Under the pieces are notes generated by a model. It made no database searches, was not told the origin of the DNA, and saw only the letters and a list, made by a program, of their open reading frames with translations. A DNA stretch of 64,000 nt from Ignavibacteriota bacterium (lineage in GTDB: Bacteria; Bacteroidota; Ignavibacteria; Ignavibacteriales; Melioribacteraceae), in assembly GCA_016708125.1 (NCBI GenBank), contig JADJGF010000001.1:766001-830000 (forward strand), in the 5' to 3' direction. Below are positions 38,281 through 46,003 of the stretch, piece by piece. The translations under genes were made by a program, and so were the position numbers. Position 1 is the first letter of the stretch; the number at the start of each line of letters is the position of its first letter.

Positions 38281-40410
38281 TTAATCCGCGATTTTTCCGG
38301 TTTTTAATTCTTCAACAATTCTATCAGCTTTATAAACTTTATCCAAAACTTCAATAATTGCTTGCGACGCAACGGAAACCATTCTATTATCTTCCGGTAA
38401 ATAAATAAAATTGCCGATAATACTTGCAACGTTTCCATCAAAAGCAAGACCAACTATTTCTGCATCTTTATTTATTACAGCGCTTCCGGAACTTCCGCCA
38501 ACTATATCATTTGTAGAAATAAAATTAAATGTTGTTGATAAATCAAAATCTGCCGGTGGTACAGTCCATCTTGCCGGTAAATTCCAGGGATAAGTTTTTT
38601 CACTTCCATAATATCTATCATACATTCCGTAAAAAGTAGTTTTTTCAATTGCTTTTGTACCGTTATAATCAAAACTTTCTAAAACGCCGTCACTTAATCT
38701 TAATGTAAAATTTGCATCCGGCGGAATTTCAGTTCCGTAAATTTCATAAAGAACTTTACCAAGCATATTTTCCAAAATACTTTCCGTATCAGTAATTTCT
38801 TTGGATTTTTTTGTTAATTCATCAATTTTATTTTTTGTGTTTTTTACAAAATAGATTAAGGGGTCATTTGAATTCAAAATATCGTTTGGTGAATTTTGAA
38901 GAAATTGTAATGCCTTTTCTCTATTTCCAAGTGAAGATTTGCTTAGCAAATATTCAACTGCTTCACTTCCTTGATAACTTCCGCAAAGTTTTTGAACTAA
39001 ATTATTATCGTTGCCTAAATTCATTCTAATGTAATCAAGCTGAACTTCCAACTTTGCATTTTCTAAAATTGAATCAAATGATTCGGGGAAAAGTAAATTT
39101 TTTAATGAATCTATATTTTTCACATTAAACTTTGGATTTCTTTCGGATTCCGGCAAATTCATTTGTTCGGCAAATTCAATAATATTTTTCGCAATATCAA
39201 AATATTGAGAACCTAAAAATCTTGTTTGTCGGTATGCACTTAGCTGACTTTCAATAGGTTTCATTTCTTCACGCAATTTACTTATTGCATCCCAAATGTG
39301 ATTATACTTTGCGCGCAAATCATCATTTGCTTCAACTTCTGCTCGAATTTTATTCTCAAAATCTCTTTTTCTTGCAATAATATATGGATCCAACAATCCA
39401 GCTTGCGTATAATGAAATACTTTTTGACCATTGCCAATTCTTCTTCTAATTTCCTCAAATTCATTAGCTCTATCAGGATATTGATATTTTAAATCTTCCA
39501 ACAAATTGTAATAAGTATCCAATAAAAATGCTCTGTTTCTATAAGTAATATCACGGTTATACTCAATTTGTGAAACAGTTTTTAATCTGTTTGTTGAACC
39601 GGGATTTCCAACAGAAAAAATTACTTGATCTTTTTGAACTCCGTCTTTGCTGAATTTGAAAAAATTATTTGAAGTTACCGGATTTCCGGATTCATCATAA
39701 ACTCTAAAAAATGCACAATCTAAATCATGTCTGGGATAAGTAAAATTATCCAAATCGCCTCCGAAAGAAGCAATTGATTCTTCCGGAATAAAAACTAATC
39801 TAACATCGTTATGTCTTTTATATCCGTAAATTGAATGTTTCCCGCCGTTAAATAATGAAACTAATTGACATTCCAATCCGGTTTCCTTATTGTAATATTC
39901 AACCAATTCTTTGCTTTTATTATTTTTGTTTGTAATTTTTTCTTCATCAGTTGAACCCGTTTCAATAGCTTCATTAATTGCGTCTGTTACATCTACCATA
40001 AAAGCTAATTGTTCGGCAAACATATTTGGTACTTTTCTTTCAGCCTCTAAATTTTCTGCATAGAAACCGGTTTCTTCTAAATTTTCCCCGTCTTTTTCAA
40101 CAGCATCTCTGTGCCAAGTTGAGCAATGATTATTGGTCATAATTAATCCATCTTCCGAAATAAAAGAAGCCGTGCAGCTTGGAATTCGCAAAGCGGATAA
40201 TCTTACATCTTCAAACCATTCATCGGTAGGTGTAAATCCATAAGTTTCGCTGATATATTGAATTGGCGGATAATCAAATGTCCACATTTTCCCCGTATCA
40301 AAAATATCAGATTCTGCAATCGGTTCATCATTTTGCTGCGCTAAGTTTAATTGAACAAAAAATATTAGTATTATAATTGATGTAAAAATTCTGGAATAGT
40401 AGCTTTTCAT
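38281..40410 (-). CDS. S46-family dipeptidyl-peptidase (DPP7-like), copy 2
   Basis: About 709 residues. Two adjacent ATGs exist; the second (40410) is better spaced from AAAGGAG. It has a signal peptide (ending LNLAQ), TNNHCS with the catalytic His, and GGSSGSAV with the nucleophilic Ser. The pocket segment LAFDGN has the Gly typical of DPP7. It shares the same architecture with the copy at 34.6 kb over its whole length, so the two are likely old paralogues. It releases dipeptides from peptides in the periplasm and carries its own terminator. Confidence 0.92.
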   Translation of the reverse strand: MKSYYSRIFTSIIILIFFVQLNLAQQNDEPIAESDIFDTGKMWTFDYPPIQYISETYGFTPTDEWFEDVRLSALRIPSCTASFISEDGLIMTNNHCSTWHRDAVEKDGENLEETGFYAENLEAERKVPNMFAEQLAFMVDVTDAINEAIETGSTDEEKITNKNNKSKELVEYYNKETGLECQLVSLFNGGKHSIYGYKRHNDVRLVFIPEESIASFGGDLDNFTYPRHDLDCAFFRVYDESGNPVTSNNFFKFSKDGVQKDQVIFSVGNPGSTNRLKTVSQIEYNRDITYRNRAFLLDTYYNLLEDLKYQYPDRANEFEEIRRRIGNGQKVFHYTQAGLLDPYIIARKRDFENKIRAEVEANDDLRAKYNHIWDAISKLREEMKPIESQLSAYRQTRFLGSQYFDIAKNIIEFAEQMNLPESERNPKFNVKNIDSLKNLLFPESFDSILENAKLEVQLDYIRMNLGNDNNLVQKLCGSYQGSEAVEYLLSKSSLGNREKALQFLQNSPNDILNSNDPLIYFVKNTKNKIDELTKKSKEITDTESILENMLGKVLYEIYGTEIPPDANFTLRLSDGVLESFDYNGTKAIEKTTFYGMYDRYYGSEKTYPWNLPARWTVPPADFDLSTTFNFISTNDIVGGSSGSAVINKDAEIVGLAFDGNVASIIGNFIYLPEDNRMVSVASQAIIEVLDKVYKADRIVEELKTGKIAD

Positions 40411-40613
40411 CATTCTCCTTTAAGATTTGTAAACATTGTGTAAACTTAAAAATTAGCTATGCATTTTACAAATTTGATAGTCTAAAATAAAATTATCAAT
40501 ATTCATAATTTATAGAAATGCTTAGTATTTTTGATTTGTAGAAATTTTTGGGGATAACTGTAATTCACTATTTAAAATTTGCATTGAAGGTTTATCGATT
40601 TTATGCGTATAAT

Positions 40614-40976
40614 TTAGATAAATGATTCCGGAAAATAATTTGGCATAAGTTGTTTTTCATCTTTAATTGTTCCAAAACAATTTGAACATTTTTTCACATA
40701 AAAAACAATTGCATTTTCGTTTTTCATTAAAGGAATAAAATTAATTATTGATTGGCAATTTTCGCATTGAACTAAATGAGAATGCAGTGCCTCAGCTTTG
40801 CAAAAGCTGCATAATTGGTCTTGTTCTGAAAAACTTTGGCTTGCTTGAATTGGAAAATAAATTGAACAATTTAGATTGCTGCATTTCGCTATTTTGGAGT
40901 TTTTGATTTTTAGATTCCTAAAATTACAATTGAAAAATAGAGTTGTAAAAGCAATTTTGCTATGTAAAAATTTATC
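40614..40976 (-). CDS. small Cys-rich zinc-ribbon protein with no standard start codon
   Basis: This open frame ends at the TAA at 40614-40616. The conserved-looking part reads IAKCSNLNCSIYFP ... LCSFCKAE ... LVQCENCQSI ... VKKCSNCFG ... NYFPESFI. It has four Cys pairs (CxxxxC, CxxC, CxxC, CxxC), a typical zinc-ribbon set. The frame is open back to 40976 but holds no ATG, GTG or TTG. Either translation starts at a rare codon (ATA at 40892, or ATT/ATC further up), or a frameshift near the 5' end has broken the gene. It fills most of the otherwise empty 40411-41040 stretch; the rest of that stretch shows nothing I can name. Confidence 0.55.
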   Translation of the reverse strand, partial: DKFLHSKIAFTTLFFNCNFRNLKIKNSKIAKCSNLNCSIYFPIQASQSFSEQDQLCSFCKAEALHSHLVQCENCQSIINFIPLMKNENAIVFYVKKCSNCFGTIKDEKQLMPNYFPESFI

Positions 40977-41040
40977 CTAAATAAATTATGTTTTTGTATT
41001 TTTAGAATATTAGAAATTCAATTTAATAATTGAGGTAAAA

Positions 41041-42387
41041 ATGACTCAAATTCCCGGTTTTAAAGCTTACGATATTAGAGGAAAAGTTCCATCTGAATTA
41101 AATACAGATTTAGCTTATAAAGTTGGAAGAGCTTTTGTAAAACATCAAAATGCAAAAAAAGTTTTAATTGGAAGAGATGTAAGAGAATCTTCGCCGGAAA
41201 TTTCTAAAGCGCTTGCTCAAGGATTATCGGATGCCGGCTGTAATGTAATTGATTTAGAACTTTGCGGAACTGAAATGATTTATTTTGGAACTCCTTATCT
41301 AAATGCAGATGGCGGAGTTATGATTACCGCAAGTCACAATCCTCCGGAATATAACGGATTGAAATTTGTAAAACATGGCTCAAAACCAATGGGATATGAT
41401 TCCGGATTAAATGAAATTGAGCAAATGATTTTAAATAATGATTTAGGTGAAATTGCATCCGAAAGAGGTAAAATTGAAACTCTTGTTATTATGGAAGAAT
41501 TTATAAAAAGTTTAACAAAATTTTATGATGCAAAAAAAATTAACAAATATAAAGTTGTTGTAAATGCCGGAAACGGCTGCGTTGGTCCGGCTTTAGATTC
41601 TTTGGAAAAATATTTGCCGATTGAAATGATAAAAGTTCATCACAATCCGGATTCAACTTTTCCAAATGGAGTGCCAAATCCGCTTTTGCCGGAAAACAGA
41701 CAATCAACAATTGATGCAATGAAAAAATCAAATGCAGATTTAGGAGTTGCTTGGGATGGAGATTATGACAGATGTTTCTTCTTCGATGAAAAAGGAAATT
41801 TTATAGAAGGATATTACATCGTTGGATTATTGGCAAAATCATTATTGAAAAAATTTCCCGGTGAAAAAATTGTTCATGATCCGAGATTAATTTGGAATAC
41901 TCTTGAAGAAGTTAAAAATGCAAATGGAATTGCCGTTGAATCGGTAAGCGGTCATGCATTTATTAAGCAAAAAATGCGCGAAGTAAATGCAATATACGGC
42001 GGAGAAATGTCGGCTCATCATTATTTTAGAGATAATTATTATTCGGATAGCGGATTGATTCCGTTCCTTTTAATTTTAGAATTGTTAAGTGTAGAAAATA
42101 AAACACTTTCTCAATTGGTTGGAGAAATGATAGAAAATTTTCCATGCTCCGGAGAAATAAATTCAAAAGTTGAAAATCCAAAAGAAAAATTATCGCAGCT
42201 AAAATCTAAATATTCCGATGGAAAATTGGATGCAGTTGACGGAATCAGTATTGAATATCCAACTTGGAGATTTAATGTAAGAATGAGTAACACTGAACCA
42301 TTGTTGAGATTAAATGTAGAATCACGAAATGATATAAAACTAATGGAAGAAAAAACGAAAGAAATTTTGGATTTTATAAGAAGTTAA
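41041..42387 (+). CDS. phosphomannomutase/phosphoglucomutase
   Basis: A 448-residue alpha-D-phosphohexomutase. It has the catalytic phosphoserine loop TASHNPPEYNGLKF, the Mg-binding loop WDGDYDRCFFFD, the sugar-specificity loop GGEMSAHHYF and the phosphate-binding SNTEPLLRL. The GEMSAHH form is that of bifunctional PMM/PGM enzymes. It interconverts hexose 1- and 6-phosphates for polysaccharide or LPS synthesis. GAGG precedes the ATG. No glycan genes are nearby. Confidence 0.94.
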   Translation: MTQIPGFKAYDIRGKVPSELNTDLAYKVGRAFVKHQNAKKVLIGRDVRESSPEISKALAQGLSDAGCNVIDLELCGTEMIYFGTPYLNADGGVMITASHNPPEYNGLKFVKHGSKPMGYDSGLNEIEQMILNNDLGEIASERGKIETLVIMEEFIKSLTKFYDAKKINKYKVVVNAGNGCVGPALDSLEKYLPIEMIKVHHNPDSTFPNGVPNPLLPENRQSTIDAMKKSNADLGVAWDGDYDRCFFFDEKGNFIEGYYIVGLLAKSLLKKFPGEKIVHDPRLIWNTLEEVKNANGIAVESVSGHAFIKQKMREVNAIYGGEMSAHHYFRDNYYSDSGLIPFLLILELLSVENKTLSQLVGEMIENFPCSGEINSKVENPKEKLSQLKSKYSDGKLDAVDGISIEYPTWRFNVRMSNTEPLLRLNVESRNDIKLMEEKTKEILDFIRS

Positions 42388-42420
42388 AATTTAACAAATA
42401 TCCAAAATGAAATATTTGAA

Positions 42421-42720
42421 ATGAAAAAATCACTAATAAAAAATAAAATTGTTGAACTGCTGAAAAATCAGATTGAAATAGAAAAAATAGTAATTTTTGG
42501 TTCTTTCAATTCTGCAAAATCTCCTAATGATATTGATATTGCGATTGTTCAAAATAGTTCAGAAAATTATCTTTCGCTTGCACTAAAGTATAGAAAGCTT
42601 TTGCGTAATATATCAAAAGAAATTCCTATTGATATTTTTCCAATTTTAAAAAAGAATGAAAATGTTTTTTTTGAAAGCATTTTTGTTTCCGGAGAAGTAA
42701 TTTATGCAAAAGGAAACTAA
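42421..42720 (+). CDS. MNT-type minimal nucleotidyltransferase
   Basis: A 99-residue protein with the pol-beta-like motif GSFNSAKSPNDIDIAI (GS-x-DxD). The third acidic residue may be Asp in PIDIFPI. It belongs to the MNT domain family usually paired with HEPN proteins; some members are antitoxins that AMPylate the partner. The downstream HEPN gene overlaps it by 17 bases, so they form one unit. Confidence 0.85.
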   Translation: MKKSLIKNKIVELLKNQIEIEKIVIFGSFNSAKSPNDIDIAIVQNSSENYLSLALKYRKLLRNISKEIPIDIFPILKKNENVFFESIFVSGEVIYAKGN

Positions 42721-43090
42721 ATTATGGTTGCAGTATTCACAAGATAATTTAGATGCCGCAAAAGTACTTCTTATAAGTCAACTTTATAATCCATGTCTTC
42801 ATAATATTCAACAATCAGTTGAAAAAGCTTTAAAATCTTTATTGATTGAAAAAAATATTCTTTTTAAGAAAACACATAGTATTTTAGAGTTGAAAATAAT
42901 TCTTGAAAAAAATAATCAACCAATTGAAATAAGCGAAGATGAATGCGATTTTCTTGATAGTATTTATCTTCCGTCAAAATATCCAATTGGAAGTGCGCTT
43001 CCCGATTTTAATCCAGATGAAAATATTTGCAAAAATTCAATAATTATAGCTGAGCGAATTTTATTTGAAATAAATGATTTATTAAAATAA
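42704..43090 (+). CDS. HEPN-domain protein paired with MNT
   Basis: A 128-residue helical HEPN protein (DNA-binding-HEPN subgroup) with CLHNIQQSVEKALKSLLIEKNI and the family block SIYLPSKYPIGSALPD. The RNase motif R-x(4-6)-H of toxic HEPN proteins is not visible, and no HepT-type RxxxxHxY is seen at the C-terminus. It may therefore not act as an RNase. It is co-encoded with the MNT gene. Confidence 0.82.
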   Translation: MQKETKLWLQYSQDNLDAAKVLLISQLYNPCLHNIQQSVEKALKSLLIEKNILFKKTHSILELKIILEKNNQPIEISEDECDFLDSIYLPSKYPIGSALPDFNPDENICKNSIIIAERILFEINDLLK

Positions 43091-43183
43091 TTTTGATAAT
43101 AAAGAATATTTACGGAAATAATATAAATAGAACAAATTTTTTATTAGTTCGTCTAAAAATTAAAGTTTAAAAAGGAGTTCAAA

Positions 43184-43399
43184 ATGTCAGAAGAAAAAAT
43201 GCAAATTGATGTAGATAAATTATTAAAAAATAAATTGAAAAATTTAAGTGTTGGTGAATTAGAAAAAGTAATCTCAAATTCAGTTTCAAATTTAATTGGC
43301 GAAGATTATAAATGTACAATTGATGAAGTAAAATATACTTTATTCAGCGGCGCAGATTTTCACATAAAAATTGAGCTGAGTTATAATTCAGAGAAATAA
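43184..43399 (+). CDS. small protein of unknown function
   Basis: A 71-residue protein with a strong ribosome binding site (AAAGGAG, 6 bases before ATG). It is acidic at the N-terminus (MSEEKMQIDVDKLL), has a helical middle (LSVGELEKVISNSVSNLIG) and ends in beta-like sequence (DFHIKIELSYNSEK). No Cys or catalytic motif. I do not recognise it. A bidirectional-looking terminator follows, so it is the last gene of its transcript. Confidence 0.7.
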   Translation: MSEEKMQIDVDKLLKNKLKNLSVGELEKVISNSVSNLIGEDYKCTIDEVKYTLFSGADFHIKIELSYNSEK

Positions 43400-43437
43400 A
43401 ATTTTTCTGTAACAAATTTTTTTTGAATGTTCCATAT

Positions 43438-43467
43438 AAAATGCCGAATTATATTGCGGCATTTTTT
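43438..43467. terminator. terminator between convergent genes
   Basis: AAAATGCCG (43438-43446) pairs with CGGCATTTT (43457-43465): a 9-bp stem with 10-nt loop. On the plus strand it continues into T (to 43467). On the minus strand the stem's 3' arm also ends in T. It sits between two converging genes (stops at 43399 and 43467) and can serve both. Confidence 0.72.
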
Positions 43468-44075
43468 CATTCATACAAAAAAAGTGATAAATTAATTCTG
43501 ATTTTGTTTTCGTAATCTCCATTTATAAAATACTTGTATCCAAATCCCAATCCGACAAAATCGTAAATAAAATATATTTCCGGATTAAAATAAATTCCAC
43601 CGTTTACATTTAATTCCTCTTCATCGCAATCAACACAACCATTAATTGAACGCAATTCACCAAATGCCCACATATTTCCCAAAGTTAAAAATCCGGTAAA
43701 AAATAAATTGCTTTTTTCAGATAGTGATAATTTTGGCGAAATCAAGCCACCATAAACTGAAAACTGCATTAACTGAACATTCGATTCCTTTTCTCCTTGA
43801 GTTGTATTATTTAAAAATGGTTTTTTATCTTCTGGAACTTCGCCGTTAAAATTTAGTCCGCCGAGAAAAAATTCATGGAAAATTCCAAGTCCCATAGAAA
43901 ATCCGTAAAAATTACTTGGAAATCCTTGTTCTTTTGCTACATTACTTTTCACTGAAGAATTTTGCATTCCCAGATTGAAAAATCCACCAAAGGTTGAAGT
44001 TGTATCTAATTGCGATAAAATTGATTTTGAAAATAAAATTGAAACAATAAAAAAGTACAAAACTAGTTTTTTCAT
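43467..44075 (-). CDS. exported protein, outer-membrane-barrel-like, unknown function
   Basis: A 202-residue protein with a signal peptide (ending SILSQ). The mature part has alternating Gly/aromatic strands (FYGFSMGLGIFHEFFLGGLNF, GLGFGYKYF), a C-terminal aromatic-rich end (NLSLFLYE) and a CVDCDEE segment with a Cys pair. This suits a small outer-membrane beta-barrel. No family is recognised. Confidence 0.68.
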   Translation of the reverse strand: MKKLVLYFFIVSILFSKSILSQLDTTSTFGGFFNLGMQNSSVKSNVAKEQGFPSNFYGFSMGLGIFHEFFLGGLNFNGEVPEDKKPFLNNTTQGEKESNVQLMQFSVYGGLISPKLSLSEKSNLFFTGFLTLGNMWAFGELRSINGCVDCDEEELNVNGGIYFNPEIYFIYDFVGLGFGYKYFINGDYENKIRINLSLFLYE

Positions 44076-44183
44076 TTGTTCAATCTCCCTTAAAATAAAA
44101 CTTATTTGTCTTAATTTATATTATAATTTGGATTTTCAAAATCAAAAAAATCTACAACTGTAATAAATTAAAAATATTGAAAT

Positions 44184-45326
44184 TTACGATTGAGAATTTA
44201 TATGAGTTAATTCATCAACAAAAAAATTAATCTCTTCCTTTGTATTATAGAAATGCGGTGAAAGTCTTATCAATCCTTCTCGTAAGGAACATAATATTTT
44301 TCTTTCCTTCAAACTCTTAAAAATAAATTCCGCATTATCATGTTTGAATGAAACAATTCCAGCAATATTTTTTTTATCAGAATTTTTAAGAATAGGATTA
44401 AATCCTTTTTCTGATAATTTCTCAATTAAGTAAATTGAATTCTCTAAAATTTTATTTTCAATTTCAGCATAACCAATTTCTTCAAATAAATTTAATGAAG
44501 CATCAATTGCAATCATTCCAATTCTTGAATTTGTACCGTTTTGAAATCGCTCAGCATTATCAAGCAGTTCAAGTTTATAATCCAAGAAATTCCACGCGTT
44601 TTTTACTGAGGTCCAGCCAATATATTTAGGAGAAATTTTTTCAAATAATTTTGGTGAAATATAAAAGTACGATAATCCTTGCAAACCCATTAACCATTTT
44701 TGAGTTCCGCCTGCAAAGAAATTCACATGAACATTTTGCAAGTTTATATTTACATTTCCCGCAGCTTGAATTCCATCAACGCAGAAAATAATATTTCTTA
44801 ATTTACAAAATTCGCCGATTGATTTTATATCAGCTCTGTAACCGGAAAGAAACTGAACTAAACTTATAGAAATTAATTTTGTACGCGGAGTAACTAATTT
44901 TTCAATTTGAGGTAAATCAACTTTCCAATTTTCTGATTTTGCAAAAATGATTTCCACACCAATATTTTTAAGATTTAAAAATGGATAAACATTTGCCGGA
45001 AATTCAATATCATTTAAAATTATTTGATCGCCGGATTTCCAATCCAAACCTTGCGCAACAATATTCATTGCATTTGAAACGTTGTCTGTCCAACCAACAA
45101 AGTTTTCATCTACATTAAGCAATCTTGATATTTTTTCTTTTGCGGATTTAACTTGTGGAATTGTTTCAAAATAATTTTCAACTATTGTTTCGGATCGTTG
45201 ATTTAAATAATCATCCAACTTTTCTTTTACAAGAGATGAAATTGGTCCAACTGCAGCATGATTAAAATAGGTTAGCCCATTTTTTATATAAGGAAAATAT
45301 TTTCGAGTTTCTTCAAATTTGTTCAT
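44184..45326 (-). CDS. aminotransferase class V family protein
   Basis: A 380-residue PLP enzyme of fold type I. It starts TRKYFPYIKNGLTYFNHAAVGP, typical of the isopenicillin-N-epimerase/cysteine-desulfurase-like branch. The PLP Asp is in FCVDGIQAAG, and the Schiff-base Lys in GGTQKWLMG. A C-terminal SLREGLIRLSPHFYNT block supports it. No active-site Cys loop of the desulfurase kind is obvious. The substrate is unknown. Single gene with no metabolic neighbours. Confidence 0.88.
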   Translation of the reverse strand: MNKFEETRKYFPYIKNGLTYFNHAAVGPISSLVKEKLDDYLNQRSETIVENYFETIPQVKSAKEKISRLLNVDENFVGWTDNVSNAMNIVAQGLDWKSGDQIILNDIEFPANVYPFLNLKNIGVEIIFAKSENWKVDLPQIEKLVTPRTKLISISLVQFLSGYRADIKSIGEFCKLRNIIFCVDGIQAAGNVNINLQNVHVNFFAGGTQKWLMGLQGLSYFYISPKLFEKISPKYIGWTSVKNAWNFLDYKLELLDNAERFQNGTNSRIGMIAIDASLNLFEEIGYAEIENKILENSIYLIEKLSEKGFNPILKNSDKKNIAGIVSFKHDNAEFIFKSLKERKILCSLREGLIRLSPHFYNTKEEINFFVDELTHINSQS

Positions 45327-45403
45327 TTTGATTTTTCCAATAGTTCTTCATTTTCGAATTGACAAGTCTTTCATTTTAGATTTTATATTCTTAGATACAA
45401 ACA

Positions 45404-45964
45404 TTAAAATGCATAGTATTCATCTAAATTCCATTTAAGTGGATTTTGAGAAATATATTTTCTAATTCTATATAAATCAGTCTCGTTTCTAATTATATGA
45501 TCATAATAATTTGACTGCCATTTAAATTCTCTATTTAATTTATGAATCTGGAAAGTCGTTTTTGCCTTAAAGTATCGTATAATTTTACCTAATGAAATAT
45601 TAGGGTTTTTCATCATCATCCAATTTGTACATGGATTATTAGTTAATTTATGCTTATGCATCGTAGAGACATGATTAATCATGTCTCTACAAAAATCTTT
45701 TAAAATTATAATTCCATGAATATGATTAGGCATAATTACAAATTCATCAAGTTCAGCATTATTAAAATGTATGGGAATTTCATTCCATAATTTAAATGTA
45801 ATTTGTCCAAAATTGTTTAATTCAATTTTATCATTCTGCACAATCCCAAAAACATTTTTTTTATGTTGAGTACAAATTGTAACAAAATACCAAAATGGTT
45901 GAGTATAATCGAAATTGTTTAAACGGTTAGAATTTATTCTTAACTTATTATTATACTTTTCCAT
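45404..45964 (-). mobile_element. RAYT-type (REP-associated Y1 HUH) transposase gene
   Basis: A 186-residue Y1 HUH enzyme: N-terminal YFVTICTQHKKNVFG, metal motif H81-I-H83 in MPNHIHGIIIL, and catalytic Tyr in the SNYYDHIIRNETDL helix (Tyr153/154). It has the layout of single-copy REP-associated tyrosine transposases, with no IS200-like ends or TnpB. Residues 92-101 (RDMINHVST) are encoded by a perfect palindrome. The product may still be active because the frame is intact. Confidence 0.88.
45663..45690. repeat. perfect 28-bp palindrome (REP-like) inside the RAYT gene
   Basis: GTAGAGACATGATT is followed directly by its exact reverse complement AATCATGTCTCTAC, giving a 14-bp inverted repeat without spacer. 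It lies in the coding sequence right after the HUH motif region. GTAGAGAC...GTCTCTAC palindromes are a known repeat style around RAYT genes in related phyla, from recall. No second copy is visible in this window. Confidence 0.85.
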
Positions 45965-46003
45965 TTTACGATATTTTACATCATCAAAACTTGATATAAT
46001 TTT

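Noticed and set aside
42421..43399. A defence island around the MNT-HEPN pair, RAYT gene and small unknown gene
   Set aside because: No restriction, CRISPR, retron or other defence gene nearby; neighbours are housekeeping or metabolic genes.
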